The position numbers and the translations under genes were made by a program. The notes under the pieces were generated by a model. The model did not search any database, was not told where the DNA came from, and saw only the letters and a list, made by a program, of their open reading frames with translations. 64,000 bases of DNA. Source: Tatumella citrea. Lineage in GTDB: Bacteria; Pseudomonadota; Gammaproteobacteria; Enterobacterales; Enterobacteriaceae. The DNA is taken from positions 3,968,001 through 4,032,000 of the forward strand of contig NZ_CP015579.1 in NCBI RefSeq assembly GCF_002163585.1, in the 5' to 3' direction. Shown in pieces: positions 51,556 to 60,583 of this stretch; within the stretch, counting starts at the first letter, position 1; each line of letters begins with the position of its first letter.

Positions 51556-52581
51556 TTAGAAAGTGACAGAAGAATCCTGCTGCTCCACCATAAAACAGGC
51601 TATCTGATGATCACCATAGGATTTCAGTGCTGGCTGGCTTTCAGTACAGCATGGCATCCGTTCACGACAACGTGCAGCAAAAGCACATCCGGGGGGCGGA
51701 TTAAGCGGGCTTGGCAGTTCACCGGTAAGTTTTATCCGCTCGGTTTTGTGTTGCTGGTTGAGACGGGGTGTTGCTGACAACAAGGCTTGTGTATAAGGAT
51801 GACGTGGATTGCCAAATACATCCCCTTTACTGCCTTTTTCCACACAGCGCCCGAGGTACATGACAATCACTTCATCAGCCAGATGTTCGACCACTGACAG
51901 ATCATGTGAAATGAAGACATAGGACAACCCCAGTTCTTGTTGCAAATCCATCATCAGATTCAGGACCTGAGCACGAACCGAAACATCCAATGCAGATACT
52001 GGCTCATCGGCAATCAGCACTTCCGGTTCCAGCATCAATCCCCGGGCGATAGCAATACGTTGTCGCTGTCCACCAGAGAACATGTGCGGGTAGCGATCAT
52101 AATGCTCGGCCTTCAGCCCCACTTTACCCATCATTGCCAATACTTTTTCTCTGCGTTGTAGCTTAGTCAGAGAGGTGTTTATTAATAATGGCTCTTCAAG
52201 GATCTGACTAATTTTTTTGCGTGGATTCAAAGAACCATAGGGGTTCTGAAAAATTATCTGAATTTTTTGCCGCCGTAATTTTTGCGCCTGCGCATCCGGA
52301 ACCAGCAAATTCTGCCCCTGCCAGAAAAGCTCACCAGCTGTTGGTGTTTCAATCATGGTAAGCAACCGGCCGAGAGTTGATTTACCGCACCCTGATTCAC
52401 CGACCACTGCCAGCGTTTTTCCACGCTGTAACGTAAAAGAGACTCCATCGAGAGCTTTTACCAGACGTGGTTTACCAAACAACCCGCCACTGACCGGATA
52501 ATGTTTTTTCAGTTCATTCGCCTGAAGTAAGGCGATTCCATCCTGAGTCTTATTTATCACAGGCAGGTCTCCCGGCATCAT
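51556..52581 (-). CDS. dppF: Dipeptide ABC transporter ATP-binding protein DppF
   Basis: 341-residue ATPase. Walker [10 protein letters not shown], signature [15 protein letters not shown], Walker [13 protein letters not shown], and the C-terminal oligopeptide-transport motif with cysteines [18 protein letters not shown] that binds an Fe-S cluster in DppD/F. The start at 52581 lies 32 bases inside dppD; ATG at 52578 is also possible. Last gene of dppABCDF; works with DppD under DppBC. Confidence 0.95.
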   Translation of the reverse strand: MMPGDLPVINKTQDGIALLQANELKKHYPVSGGLFGKPRLVKALDGVSFTLQRGKTLAVVGESGCGKSTLGRLLTMIETPTAGELFWQGQNLLVPDAQAQKLRRQKIQIIFQNPYGSLNPRKKISQILEEPLLINTSLTKLQRREKVLAMMGKVGLKAEHYDRYPHMFSGGQRQRIAIARGLMLEPEVLIADEPVSALDVSVRAQVLNLMMDLQQELGLSYVFISHDLSVVEHLADEVIVMYLGRCVEKGSKGDVFGNPRHPYTQALLSATPRLNQQHKTERIKLTGELPSPLNPPPGCAFAARCRERMPCCTESQPALKSYGDHQIACFMVEQQDSSVTF

Positions 52582-53536
52582 CTAAAGGGAAATGGCATTT
52601 AACTTTCCGGCCAGTAATATCACGTAACTCAGGCTCTTCATTACGACAAAGTTCAGTGACATACGGGCAGCGTGGGTTGAGCAAACAGCCGGAAGGCCGG
52701 TCATATTTGCCAGGCACCACTCCGGGTAATGATGCCAGCCTGGCTTTATCCGCTGAAAACTCTGGCAGAGAGCGTAACAATGCCTGCGTATACGGATGAC
52801 GAGGGGCAGTAAATATATCCTCTGAAGCACCAATTTCGACCACCTGCCCGGCGTACATGACAATGATCTGTTTAGCTGACTCAGCCACCAGCGCCAGGTC
52901 ATGGGTAATCAGAATCAATGCCATATTTTGTTGTTGTTGTAACTCCAGCAACAGTTCAATGATCTGCGCCTGAATGGTGACATCCAGAGCAGTTGTCGGT
53001 TCATCAGCAATTAACAGTTTCGGCTGACAGGCAATCGCCATGGCAATCATTACCCGTTGACTCATCCCCCCGGAGAGTTGATGAGGGTATACATTCAGCC
53101 GGGACCCGGGGTCCGGAATCCCGACACTTTCCAGTAACCCGATAGCCCGTTGCCGACGCACCCTGTGACTCCCCCCCTGGTGTACCTTAATCGCCTCCAT
53201 GATCTGGAAGCCAATGCTATAACAGGGATTTAAACTGGTCATCGGATCCTGGAAAATCATAGCCACATCCGATCCGACCAGCTGTCGCCTTTGCCTGGCA
53301 GATAAGGTCTGGAGATCAGCCTGTCCAAAGCTCAGTTTCTTTGCAATCACCTTTCCGGGGTAATCAATCAGCCCCATAATTGCCAGAGAACTCACCGATT
53401 TCCCGGACCCGGATTCCCCGACGATTCCAACCACCTCCCCTTGCCCCACCTTATAGCTAATACGATCAACCGCACGGAACGGAGACTTTTCGTCTCCAAA
53501 ATGAACCGATAAATTCTCTACACTCAGTAATGTCAT
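52550..53536 (-). CDS. dppD: Dipeptide ABC transporter ATP-binding protein DppD
   Basis: 328 residues: Walker A GESGSGKS, signature [15 protein letters not shown], Walker [13 protein letters not shown], and the C-terminal [15 protein letters not shown] motif. Partner of DppF. Eleven bases downstream of dppC. Confidence 0.96.
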   Translation of the reverse strand: MTLLSVENLSVHFGDEKSPFRAVDRISYKVGQGEVVGIVGESGSGKSVSSLAIMGLIDYPGKVIAKKLSFGQADLQTLSARQRRQLVGSDVAMIFQDPMTSLNPCYSIGFQIMEAIKVHQGGSHRVRRQRAIGLLESVGIPDPGSRLNVYPHQLSGGMSQRVMIAMAIACQPKLLIADEPTTALDVTIQAQIIELLLELQQQQNMALILITHDLALVAESAKQIIVMYAGQVVEIGASEDIFTAPRHPYTQALLRSLPEFSADKARLASLPGVVPGKYDRPSGCLLNPRCPYVTELCRNEEPELRDITGRKVKCHFPLDDAGRPACDK

Positions 53537-53547
53537 CGCGCGGCCTC

Positions 53548-54450
53548 TTATTGTTTCAGTTTAGGATCAAGGGCATCGCGTAAACCATCACCCACCAGAT
53601 TAAAAGCCAGTACTGTCAAAAGAATTGTCACGCCAGGAAAAGTAACAACCCACCAGGCGCTTTGCGCATATTGCAGTACATCAGCTAGCATCGTTCCCCA
53701 TTCCGGCGTTGGCGGCTGCGCACCCATTCCTAAAAAACCCAACGCAGCCATATCAAGAATCGCATTGGAAAAACCGAGAGATGCCTGCACTATCAGTGGA
53801 GCCAGGCAATTGGGGAGAATGTTTACAAACATCTGACGTAACGGCCCCGCACCCGCAACTCCTGATGCAGTGACATAATCACGATGGACTTCCGCCAGCA
53901 CCGCCGCTCGTGTCAGCCGGACATAATGGGGGAGAGCGACAAACGTTAGCGCCAGCGAAGCATTGATCATTGACGGCCCGAAAACTGCGACCAGTACCAG
54001 GGCCAGTAACAAACTTGGCAGGGCCAGCATAATATCCACCAGCCGCATAATGACAGCATCTACAACCCCACCCAGGTAACCTGCCAGCAGCCCGAGAACG
54101 ATTCCAAATATCAGCGACAGTACCACCACCAGACAACCCACCAGCAATGACAGTCGTGCGCCGTACATCAGTCGGCTGAGAATATCGCGGCCAACATCAT
54201 CAGTACCAAGAATAAAACGCCATTCCCCCCCTTCCTGCCATACAGGGGGGTGAAGTAAAGTATCGCGAAACTGCTCCGTGGGGGAATGAGGCGCCAGAAC
54301 TCCTGCAAAGATCGCCATTACCAACATCAGGGCAATAAATATCAGCCCGACAACAGCACCCTTATTTCGGCAAAAATAGTGCCAAAATTCCTGAAACGGT
54401 GTCATAGGTTTAGGTGCGGCACTCACACTGCCCGATTCAACAACAGACAT
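53548..54450 (-). CDS. dppC: Dipeptide ABC transporter permease DppC
   Basis: 300-residue inner-membrane permease with about six helices. The cytoplasmic EAA-type loop reads [29 protein letters not shown]-terminus [16 protein letters not shown] as in E. coli. Nine bases separate it from dppB. Confidence 0.96.
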   Translation of the reverse strand: MSVVESGSVSAAPKPMTPFQEFWHYFCRNKGAVVGLIFIALMLVMAIFAGVLAPHSPTEQFRDTLLHPPVWQEGGEWRFILGTDDVGRDILSRLMYGARLSLLVGCLVVVLSLIFGIVLGLLAGYLGGVVDAVIMRLVDIMLALPSLLLALVLVAVFGPSMINASLALTFVALPHYVRLTRAAVLAEVHRDYVTASGVAGAGPLRQMFVNILPNCLAPLIVQASLGFSNAILDMAALGFLGMGAQPPTPEWGTMLADVLQYAQSAWWVVTFPGVTILLTVLAFNLVGDGLRDALDPKLKQ

Positions 54451-54459
54451 GATGCCTCC

Positions 54460-55479
54460 TTATTTGTGGTGACGAATACGCGGATTCACCACGCCGTAGA
54501 GAATATCGACAACAAAATTGACCAGTATGATCAACAGGGCCACCATTAACACGCCACCCTGAACCACCGGATAGTCTCTGCGTTGTAACGCTTCGATTAG
54601 CCAGCGTCCCAGACCGGGCCAGGAAAAGATGGTTTCAGTCAGAATTGCACCCGCCAGTAGCGTTCCGACCTGCAGACCGATGACCGTAACTACCGGCAGC
54701 ATGGCATTACGCAGTGCATGAACCACAATCACCCGCAGCGGCGTCAATCCTTTAGCCCTGGCGGTACGGATATAATCTTCTCCCAGAACTTCAAGCATGG
54801 ACGAACGGGTCATCCGGACGATAACCGCCAGAGGTATAGTGCCCAATACAATAGCCGGCAGGACCATATGCATCACGGCATCTTTAAAATCTCCGGGTTC
54901 CCCCCAGAATAAGGTATCTATCAGATCAAAACCGGTCAGCGGGTGACTGTCATCAAGGAATACCGTATCGCCAATACGCCCGGAAACCGGAGTCAGATTG
55001 AGCTTTACTGACACCAGCATGATCAACATGATCCCCCACCAAAATACCGGCATCGAGTAACCTGCCAGCGAGAGGCTGATGGCAGTATGATCGAATACCG
55101 ACCCCCTTTTAACAGCCGCCAAAACGCCTACCGGAATACCGACAGCGACCGCAAATAGCATGGCGCAAATACCAAGTTCCAGCGTGGCTTTAAAGCGGGG
55201 AACAAACTCATTCCAAACCGGAATACGGCTTTTCAGGGAGATCCCCAGGTCGCCATGCAAAATGCCATTGATATACGTGAGATATTGCTTCCACAAAGGC
55301 TGGTCCAGACCAAACTGGGCCAGTAATTGTGCATGCCTTTCGGGAGAGAGGCCCCGCTCTCCTGCCATGATCATCACAGGGTCGCCCGGGATCATATGGA
55401 CAAAAGCAAAAGTTAGCAGGGTAATGCCAATAAATGTTGGGATGACCAATCCCAGGCGTTTCAAAATAAACTGCAGCAT
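54460..55479 (-). CDS. dppB: Dipeptide ABC transporter permease DppB
   Basis: 339-residue permease starting MLQFILKRLGLVIPTFIGITLL at 55479, the same length as in E. coli; a 15-codon extension to 55524 is rejected. EAA loop MTRSSMLEVLGEDYIRTARAKGL. Pairs with DppC. Confidence 0.96.
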   Translation of the reverse strand: MLQFILKRLGLVIPTFIGITLLTFAFVHMIPGDPVMIMAGERGLSPERHAQLLAQFGLDQPLWKQYLTYINGILHGDLGISLKSRIPVWNEFVPRFKATLELGICAMLFAVAVGIPVGVLAAVKRGSVFDHTAISLSLAGYSMPVFWWGIMLIMLVSVKLNLTPVSGRIGDTVFLDDSHPLTGFDLIDTLFWGEPGDFKDAVMHMVLPAIVLGTIPLAVIVRMTRSSMLEVLGEDYIRTARAKGLTPLRVIVVHALRNAMLPVVTVIGLQVGTLLAGAILTETIFSWPGLGRWLIEALQRRDYPVVQGGVLMVALLIILVNFVVDILYGVVNPRIRHHK

Positions 55480-55582
55480 AAACAAGTTCCCTTTCATGCC
55501 GCCACCCTGAAAGATGGCGATCATTACTCACAACCCGTAAAAGGGTGACCGCAATAGCGCAAAATGCGCCAGTAAAACGAAG

Positions 55583-55611
55583 CACCCCGGCAATTTCACA
55601 ATTCCGGGGTG
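55583..55611 (-). terminator. Hairpin between dppA and dppB
   Basis: CACCCCGG / CCGGGGTG stem followed by CTTCGTTTT on the minus strand, 14 bases after the dppA stop. A partial terminator or RNA-stabilising hairpin would explain higher expression of the binding protein than the permeases. Confidence 0.65.
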
Positions 55612-55624
55612 TTGTTTGTTGCTG

Positions 55625-57235
55625 TTATTGTTGAATATCGACGTTATCGAAGTGGTGTTTACCCAACGGGTCAACCACGTACCCGGTCACTTTTTTGCTC
55701 ACTGGCTCATAAACCGTAGAGTGAGCAATAATCAGTGCTGGCACCTGATCATGCATAATCACCTGCGCCTGCTGGTAGTAAGCAATACGTTTGTTATGAT
55801 CAGCTTCAGATCTTGCTGGCTGTATCTGATCCTCGAAAGGCTTATAGCACCAGCGGGAATAGTTGGAACCATCTTTGGCAGCAGCACAACTGAACAATGT
55901 GGCAAAAAAGTTATCCGGATCCCCATTGTCTCCGGTCCAGCCCATCATCACCGTCTGGTGCTCGCCGGCTTTGGCCCTTTTCAGATATTCTCCCCATTCA
56001 TAGCTGACGATATTGGCTTTTACACCAATTTTTGCCCAGTCAGCCTGGATCATCTCTGCCATGCGACGGGCGTTAGGGTTGTACGGTCGTTGTACCGGCA
56101 TCGCCCATAAATCAATGGTAAATCCATCAGGCATTCCGGCTGCTTTCAACAGCGCTTTGGCCTGAGTCGGGTCATACGGATAATCTTTGATCTTGCTGTT
56201 ATAGCTCCACATAGTTGGTGGAATCAGGTTTTTGGCTGCCTGCCCCGCTCCCTGGTAAACCGCATCAATAATAGCCTGTTTGTTCACTGCCATCGTTAGT
56301 GCCTGGCGAACCCTGACATCGTCCAGTGGCTTTTTCTCCGTATTAAACGCCAGATAGCCCACATTCAGGCCTGGCTGTTCCATCAGAGTAATATTCGGAT
56401 CTTTTTTCATGCTGGCAATATCAGCGGGATTAGGGTAAGGCATCACCTGACATTCACCCTTTTGCATTTTGGCATAACGCACAGAGGCATCCGGGGTAAT
56501 AGAGAAGACCAGCCGGTCAATCTTTGGTTTAGGGCCCCAGTAGGTCGGGTTAGCTTTATACAAAATCCGCGAATCTTTTTGATACTGCAGCAACTGGAAG
56601 GGCCCTGTTCCCACCGGATTCAGGTCCACTTTTTCCGGTGTCCCTGCCTTCAGCATATTATCTGCGTACTCTTTTGAGAGAATCGAGGCGAAGTCCATAC
56701 CCAGGTCTGCAATAAAAGGCGACTCAGGACGGCTGAGGGTAAAGCGCACAGTATAATCATCAACTTTTTCGATTTTAGTAATGAGTTTAGGCATATCCAT
56801 ACCTTCAAAATACTCATAGCTGCCACCGGAAACGTTATGGTATGCATTGTTTTTATCTAACTGACGTTCAAAAGAAAACACCACATCATCAGCATTGAAG
56901 TCACGGGTAGGTTTAAAATCTTTGGTACTCTGCCATTTCACACCTTTACGCAAATGAAAAGTGTAAACCTTACCGTCACTGCTCACGTCCCAACTTTCGG
57001 CAAGTCCTGGTTGTAACTCCGTGGTACCGGTTTTGAACTCGACCAACCGGTTATAGATGGGTACAGAACTGGCATCATAGGTAGTACCAGAAGTGAATAA
57101 TTGTGGGTTAAACCCCTCCGGAGATCCCTCGGAGCAATAGACCAATGTTTTTGCATGTACCGCAGCAGAAAGCATCAATGTCAGGATTGTTAAACCCGTC
57201 GTCAATACGCCTTTCCCGGACCGAAATTTGCTCAT
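55625..57235 (-). CDS. dppA: Periplasmic dipeptide-binding protein DppA
   Basis: 536-residue family 5 solute-binding protein. Signal peptide of about 28 residues ending AVHA, mature start KTLVYCSEGSPEGFNPQLF. It captures dipeptides for DppBCDF and in E. coli also serves heme uptake and chemotaxis with Tap. Start ATG behind ggag at eight bases. A C/A-rich leader segment suggests GcvB repression. Confidence 0.97.
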   Translation of the reverse strand: MSKFRSGKGVLTTGLTILTLMLSAAVHAKTLVYCSEGSPEGFNPQLFTSGTTYDASSVPIYNRLVEFKTGTTELQPGLAESWDVSSDGKVYTFHLRKGVKWQSTKDFKPTRDFNADDVVFSFERQLDKNNAYHNVSGGSYEYFEGMDMPKLITKIEKVDDYTVRFTLSRPESPFIADLGMDFASILSKEYADNMLKAGTPEKVDLNPVGTGPFQLLQYQKDSRILYKANPTYWGPKPKIDRLVFSITPDASVRYAKMQKGECQVMPYPNPADIASMKKDPNITLMEQPGLNVGYLAFNTEKKPLDDVRVRQALTMAVNKQAIIDAVYQGAGQAAKNLIPPTMWSYNSKIKDYPYDPTQAKALLKAAGMPDGFTIDLWAMPVQRPYNPNARRMAEMIQADWAKIGVKANIVSYEWGEYLKRAKAGEHQTVMMGWTGDNGDPDNFFATLFSCAAAKDGSNYSRWCYKPFEDQIQPARSEADHNKRIAYYQQAQVIMHDQVPALIIAHSTVYEPVSKKVTGYVVDPLGKHHFDNVDIQQ

Positions 57236-57914
57236 ATTCGTTGCTCCGTTAAATTGTGATGTGTGTTATTTACTTTTTGTTATTAGTTATGCTGTCAGCA
57301 GAAATTCTTATAACAGACGCTATAAAGCACATCACCCAGGACATAAACACCATCCATAGGAAAATAGCGATATAATCTGCTAAGGAAATCTGTAGCCATT
57401 TACCAATTTGTCAACAGATGTAATCAGCTGTCAATAACCTGCGGGCATTTTTCTAATAAATCGCTAAAAAACAGATAAAACATAAATCTGTTAATAACAT
57501 ATACCATGAAATAAAAAACAATTAATAATTAAAAAATCAGAATAAAACTCCAATAATAAATATAAATATAAGTTAATAAAACTATTTAAAAAAGATGCAA
57601 AAAAACAAAATTATAGCAATGTGCTATTACCTTAATTCACAAATTATGAATTGGTTCAGGTTACGAATTGATCACAAAACCGACTACATGGTCATAAAGA
57701 AAACACAAATCATAAGAAAAATGTTTGACTAAAATTAAGTCCTTAAATGGTCATCTTAAACCTCCCTCTGCCTGTGATGAGCTAAGAGGAATTGCTCTGC
57801 GGCATGAGTTTCGGACAGCAGCGAACCATTGAAATCGGCCAGGGTCTGACTGAAAAAAATGATAAAGAGAAGCACATTTGAGTAGCCTTACCGGGACAAG
57901 TCATGCAGATAACC
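57236..57914. other. A/T-rich dppA upstream region
   Basis: About 680 bases, very rich in A/T between 57440 and 57730 with many A- and T-runs, as expected for an H-NS target. It contains a perfect -35-like TTGACA on the minus strand (57409-57414) without a convincing -10. No gene was recognised. Confidence 0.5.
57253..57267 (-). promoter_or_regulatory. C/A-rich site in dppA leader, likely GcvB target
   Basis: Minus strand AACACACATCACAAT just upstream of the dppA ribosome site. GcvB uses a G/U-rich region to pair with C/A-rich stretches such as CACAACAT, and dppA is a known target. gcvB itself is outside the window. Confidence 0.5.
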
Positions 57915-58158
57915 GCAAACCTCCTGCGGAGGTTCTCATCCTCTTCGAACTACAGGCGAAAAAAAACCCGCTAAAAGCGGGTTTCTTCGAAAGTGGTCGG
58001 CGAGAGAGGATGATGCCCCTTCGGGCCGTTGCTTAAGCAACGTTGTCTCACTTCGTTCGGCTCAAACCTCCTGCGGAGGTTCTCATCCTCTTCGAACTAC
58101 AGGCGTAAAAAAACCCGCTAAAAGCGGGTTTCTTCGAAAATGGTCGGCGAGAGAGGAT
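57915..58158. repeat. Second rtT-like 147-bp repeat array
   Basis: One full and one partial copy of the unit at 26171-26601, with the same 147-base period (aaacctcc at 57917 and 58064). The tRNA 3'-end fragment is at 57994-58011 and the real gene tail at 58141-58158. Small differences occur (ttcgggcc for tgcgggcc; GCTTAAGC for GCTAAAGC). Confidence 0.88.
58107..58131 (-). terminator. Terminator of second tRNA-Pro gene
   Basis: AAACCCGC-TTTTA-GCGGGTTT plus T-run, identical to that after proM; repeated 147 bases downstream. Confidence 0.88.
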
Positions 58159-58217
58159 TCGAACCTCCGACCCACTGGTCCCAAACCAGTTGCGCTACCA
58201 AGCTGCGCTACTCGCCG
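58141..58217 (-). tRNA. tRNA-Pro(UGG), second copy at proK position
   Basis: 77 bases, identical to the tRNA at 26584-26660, with encoded CCA and anticodon TGG. In E. coli the dppA-adjacent gene is proK with anticodon CGG; here a proM-type gene occupies the place. Confidence 0.97.
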
Positions 58218-58227
58218 ATGGGGGCGA

Positions 58228-58256
58228 ATATTACTGCCGCACTCAGATAGCGTCAA
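58228..58256 (-). promoter_or_regulatory. Promoter of second tRNA-Pro gene
   Basis: TTGACG, 17-base spacer, TAATAT, then a G/C-rich discriminator (tcgccccc) directly before the tRNA. It is unrelated to the sequence upstream of proM. Confidence 0.75.
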
Positions 58257-58753
58257 CCGCTTTTTAGCAAACCCTGAATTGATTGACTAAAAAGCAGTCA
58301 TCATCATCCTGAGTGATGCAGGAACCACCAATATCCGGGGCCTTGTGCAGGTTCCGTCACCGCGGCGGTTTTTCCTGAAACTATCAGACGGGCTGTCAAA
58401 CCAGATCATATCCTTCCAGGAAGGCTCGTTGTTCACTAACCCAACCTGCAGCCGAAATTTTACGGGTAGCCTGACTGTAACTGTAATGCCGAAGTTAACA
58501 GTTATTTGTTATCAGCTGGCAAACTACCGCAACATTGTGAATAAAATATCATCACTGTTTGTTCAGATTTCATTATTGTTCAGATACTTTTTAAAAAAAA
58601 CCGTAACACAGGGAATATTCCGGAATAGATTAAAAAAATAAATAAAATTAATATGATTCATCACCCTGATATTAAAAACCATTCTTCCCCGCTTGCCGAA
58701 CCTATTACCGCCATTCTATAGTCATATTATAAATTCCGGCTAGCAGAGGACCT
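58257..58753. other. Intergenic region tRNA-Pro to HD-domain gene
   Basis: About 500 bases, A/T-rich toward the HD gene. A 98-codon frame at 58345-58641 has no recognised family or ribosome site and is not called. The HD gene ribosome site (gagg) ends the region. Confidence 0.5.
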
Positions 58754-59359
58754 ATGCATTATTCACTGGAAGAAAAAGCAAAGTTGTTTGCCCGCCAGGT
58801 TCACTACCAGGCAGATCAACGGCGTAAATACAGTAATGCGCCCTATATTGTTCATCCTCAGGCAGTCGCAGAACTGGTTCGCCATGCAGGAGCGGATGAG
58901 ACCATGCTGGCAGCGGCCTGGCTGCATGACACTCTGGAAGATACTCCGACCACTTTTAGCCAGTTACAGCAGCTGTTCGGCAAGGAAGTCGCGCTATTGG
59001 TCGGAATGCTAACCAACCCGCAAGTCTCCGATACCGATACCCGACTTCAAAAGAAACAACAACATCTGCAGCATAGCGCAAAAGCCTCCGCCAAAGCGCA
59101 GACAATCAAACTGGCAGATATCATTGATAACACGAAAGATATTGTTGATAACGACCCGGAATTTGCACCGGTTTACCTGGTGGAAAAGCAGGTTCAGATA
59201 GGCTTACTGCGCGACGGAGATCCGGGGCTCTGGCAGCAGGCAGAAGCACAGATCAGCCATGCCATCTCCCGGTTATGCCAACCTCCCTATAATATGTCGG
59301 CCAGTTGGTTCACACATCAGGCAGAAAAATATCTCCCGGCACCAGCGATCACTCAATAA
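58754..59359 (+). CDS. Small alarmone hydrolase-like HD protein
   Basis: 201-residue single HD-domain protein of the RelA/SpoT hydrolase family without synthetase or regulatory domains. Metal-binding residues line up with human MESH1: H34 in YIVHPQAV, H58-D59 in WLHDTLED, D122 in KLADIIDNTKD; the RRK pair near residue 24 also fits. Catalytic E62-D63 are present. Likely hydrolyses (p)ppGpp or another nucleotide 3'-phosphate. Database annotation as a pyrophosphokinase would be wrong since no synthetase domain is present. Start ATG behind gagg at five bases. Confidence 0.85.
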   Translation: MHYSLEEKAKLFARQVHYQADQRRKYSNAPYIVHPQAVAELVRHAGADETMLAAAWLHDTLEDTPTTFSQLQQLFGKEVALLVGMLTNPQVSDTDTRLQKKQQHLQHSAKASAKAQTIKLADIIDNTKDIVDNDPEFAPVYLVEKQVQIGLLRDGDPGLWQQAEAQISHAISRLCQPPYNMSASWFTHQAEKYLPAPAITQ

Positions 59360-59488
59360 GAGAGAAAGATGATGTCCCGCACTTTTTCTCCCCATTTCCC
59401 CGTTGGCGGGAGCAACGCTTTGCACTATCCTTGTGGTCTCTCTGCTTGTAAATAATACAAGTTGTCGAATAACAGGAGTCCGTTCCTT

Positions 59489-60202
59489 ATGGCGTCAGGC
59501 ATAGTACGTGTTGCGAAGCAGTCTGGATTACTGCTGGCAACAGTTATCATGGTTTTCCAGCTTGCAGGCTGCGGCGATAAAGAAGCCGGGCAAAGCAAGG
59601 CATTCAGTGATTTTCTGCAAAATACAGTCATGCGCAGCGGTTCACAGTTGCCGACACTGAGTGAAAATCAGAAAAAAAGCTTCGGCAATTTTGCCGGCGA
59701 TTATGCAATCCTCTATGGTTTCTCCCAGCAACTGAATAAGGCGATTAACGACGGAATCCGCCCGGTCACTGATGAATTATCAGCAATCCATGTTCCCGCC
59801 GACTATCAGTCACACCGCGACACCCTGCGCCAGGCCGCCGGAGCCCTGAATGTAGTTACACAGCAGGTACAAAATGCCCGTAATCTGGCCGACAGCAGTA
59901 AGTCATCGCTGAAATTGCCTGCCGATCTGCAAAAAACCTATGAAGCCGCCTATGCCAAAGTGGTCACCCAACCAGCAAACAATGTGTTGCCATTACTGCC
60001 GAAATTGCAGGCTCTTAGCAGCTCAGTGATCGACACTGGCGACTTTTTGCAGGCACAAAATAACAGTGTGAGTTTTGCCAACAACAATGTTCAGTTTGCT
60101 ACTCAGGATCAGGTAAAACAATACAATACCCTGGTCGCTGATATTGCCAGCTCTGCCCCGGTACTGGGTCAGCTGAAAACGGCCATCAGTAGCGTCCAGT
60201 AA
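59489..60202 (+). CDS. yiaF: DUF3053 lipoprotein YiaF
   Basis: 237-residue probable lipoprotein. ATG at 59489 behind aggag; signal ends with lipobox LAGC. The mature part begins GDKEAGQSKAFSDFLQNTVMRSGSQLPTL, close to E. coli YiaF (KAFIDFLQNTVMRSG). An upstream TTG at 59462 is rejected. Function unknown. Followed by a terminator. Confidence 0.9.
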   Translation: MASGIVRVAKQSGLLLATVIMVFQLAGCGDKEAGQSKAFSDFLQNTVMRSGSQLPTLSENQKKSFGNFAGDYAILYGFSQQLNKAINDGIRPVTDELSAIHVPADYQSHRDTLRQAAGALNVVTQQVQNARNLADSSKSSLKLPADLQKTYEAAYAKVVTQPANNVLPLLPKLQALSSSVIDTGDFLQAQNNSVSFANNNVQFATQDQVKQYNTLVADIASSAPVLGQLKTAISSVQ

Positions 60203-60208
60203 TACCCT

Positions 60209-60236
60209 CAGCCCCTGCTATTGCCGGGGCTGTTTC
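60209..60236 (+). terminator. Terminator of yiaF
   Basis: CAGCCCC / GGGGCTG hairpin followed by TTTCT, seven bases after the stop codon. Confidence 0.75.
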
Positions 60237-60583
60237 TCTGGCTTCTGCCAATACTGACTCTCTTTCTGCTCATAAACAGCAATAATTCCCCCGGATGATT
60301 ATCCATATTTGTCGGAGTTTATTATTAATCATTCTGTACGCTCGCCGGTTTACTTTATGTTTTATCTTAGTCTTAACAAAAAGAGCGCTTTTCAGAAATT
60401 AAACAGCAGGTTAGCCACCTTTGGCAGCAGATAAAAGGCTGTTAATTAATTTATAAGCGTAATAAAATCCTCCGCGGTAATCTATCACCTTATGCAATAA
60501 ATTCTTTTTGGCATGACCACATGCGGAATATGTGGCAGCCCGAAACAGATTTAATTCTTATAAAAAATAAAGGCACAACAAAA
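60237..60583. other. Porin gene upstream region
   Basis: About 350 A/T-rich bases between yiaF and the porin gene, with a likely long porin leader. No clear CRP dyad or promoter pair was found. Confidence 0.45.

Noticed and set aside
58345..58641. 98-codon ORF between tRNA-Pro and the HD gene
   Set aside because: No ribosome site, no known domain, and composition typical of A/T-rich intergenic DNA.
59369..59455. 28-codon ORF between the HD gene and yiaF
   Set aside because: It starts right after the HD stop behind agagagaaag, but no similarity or conservation can be shown from one sequence.
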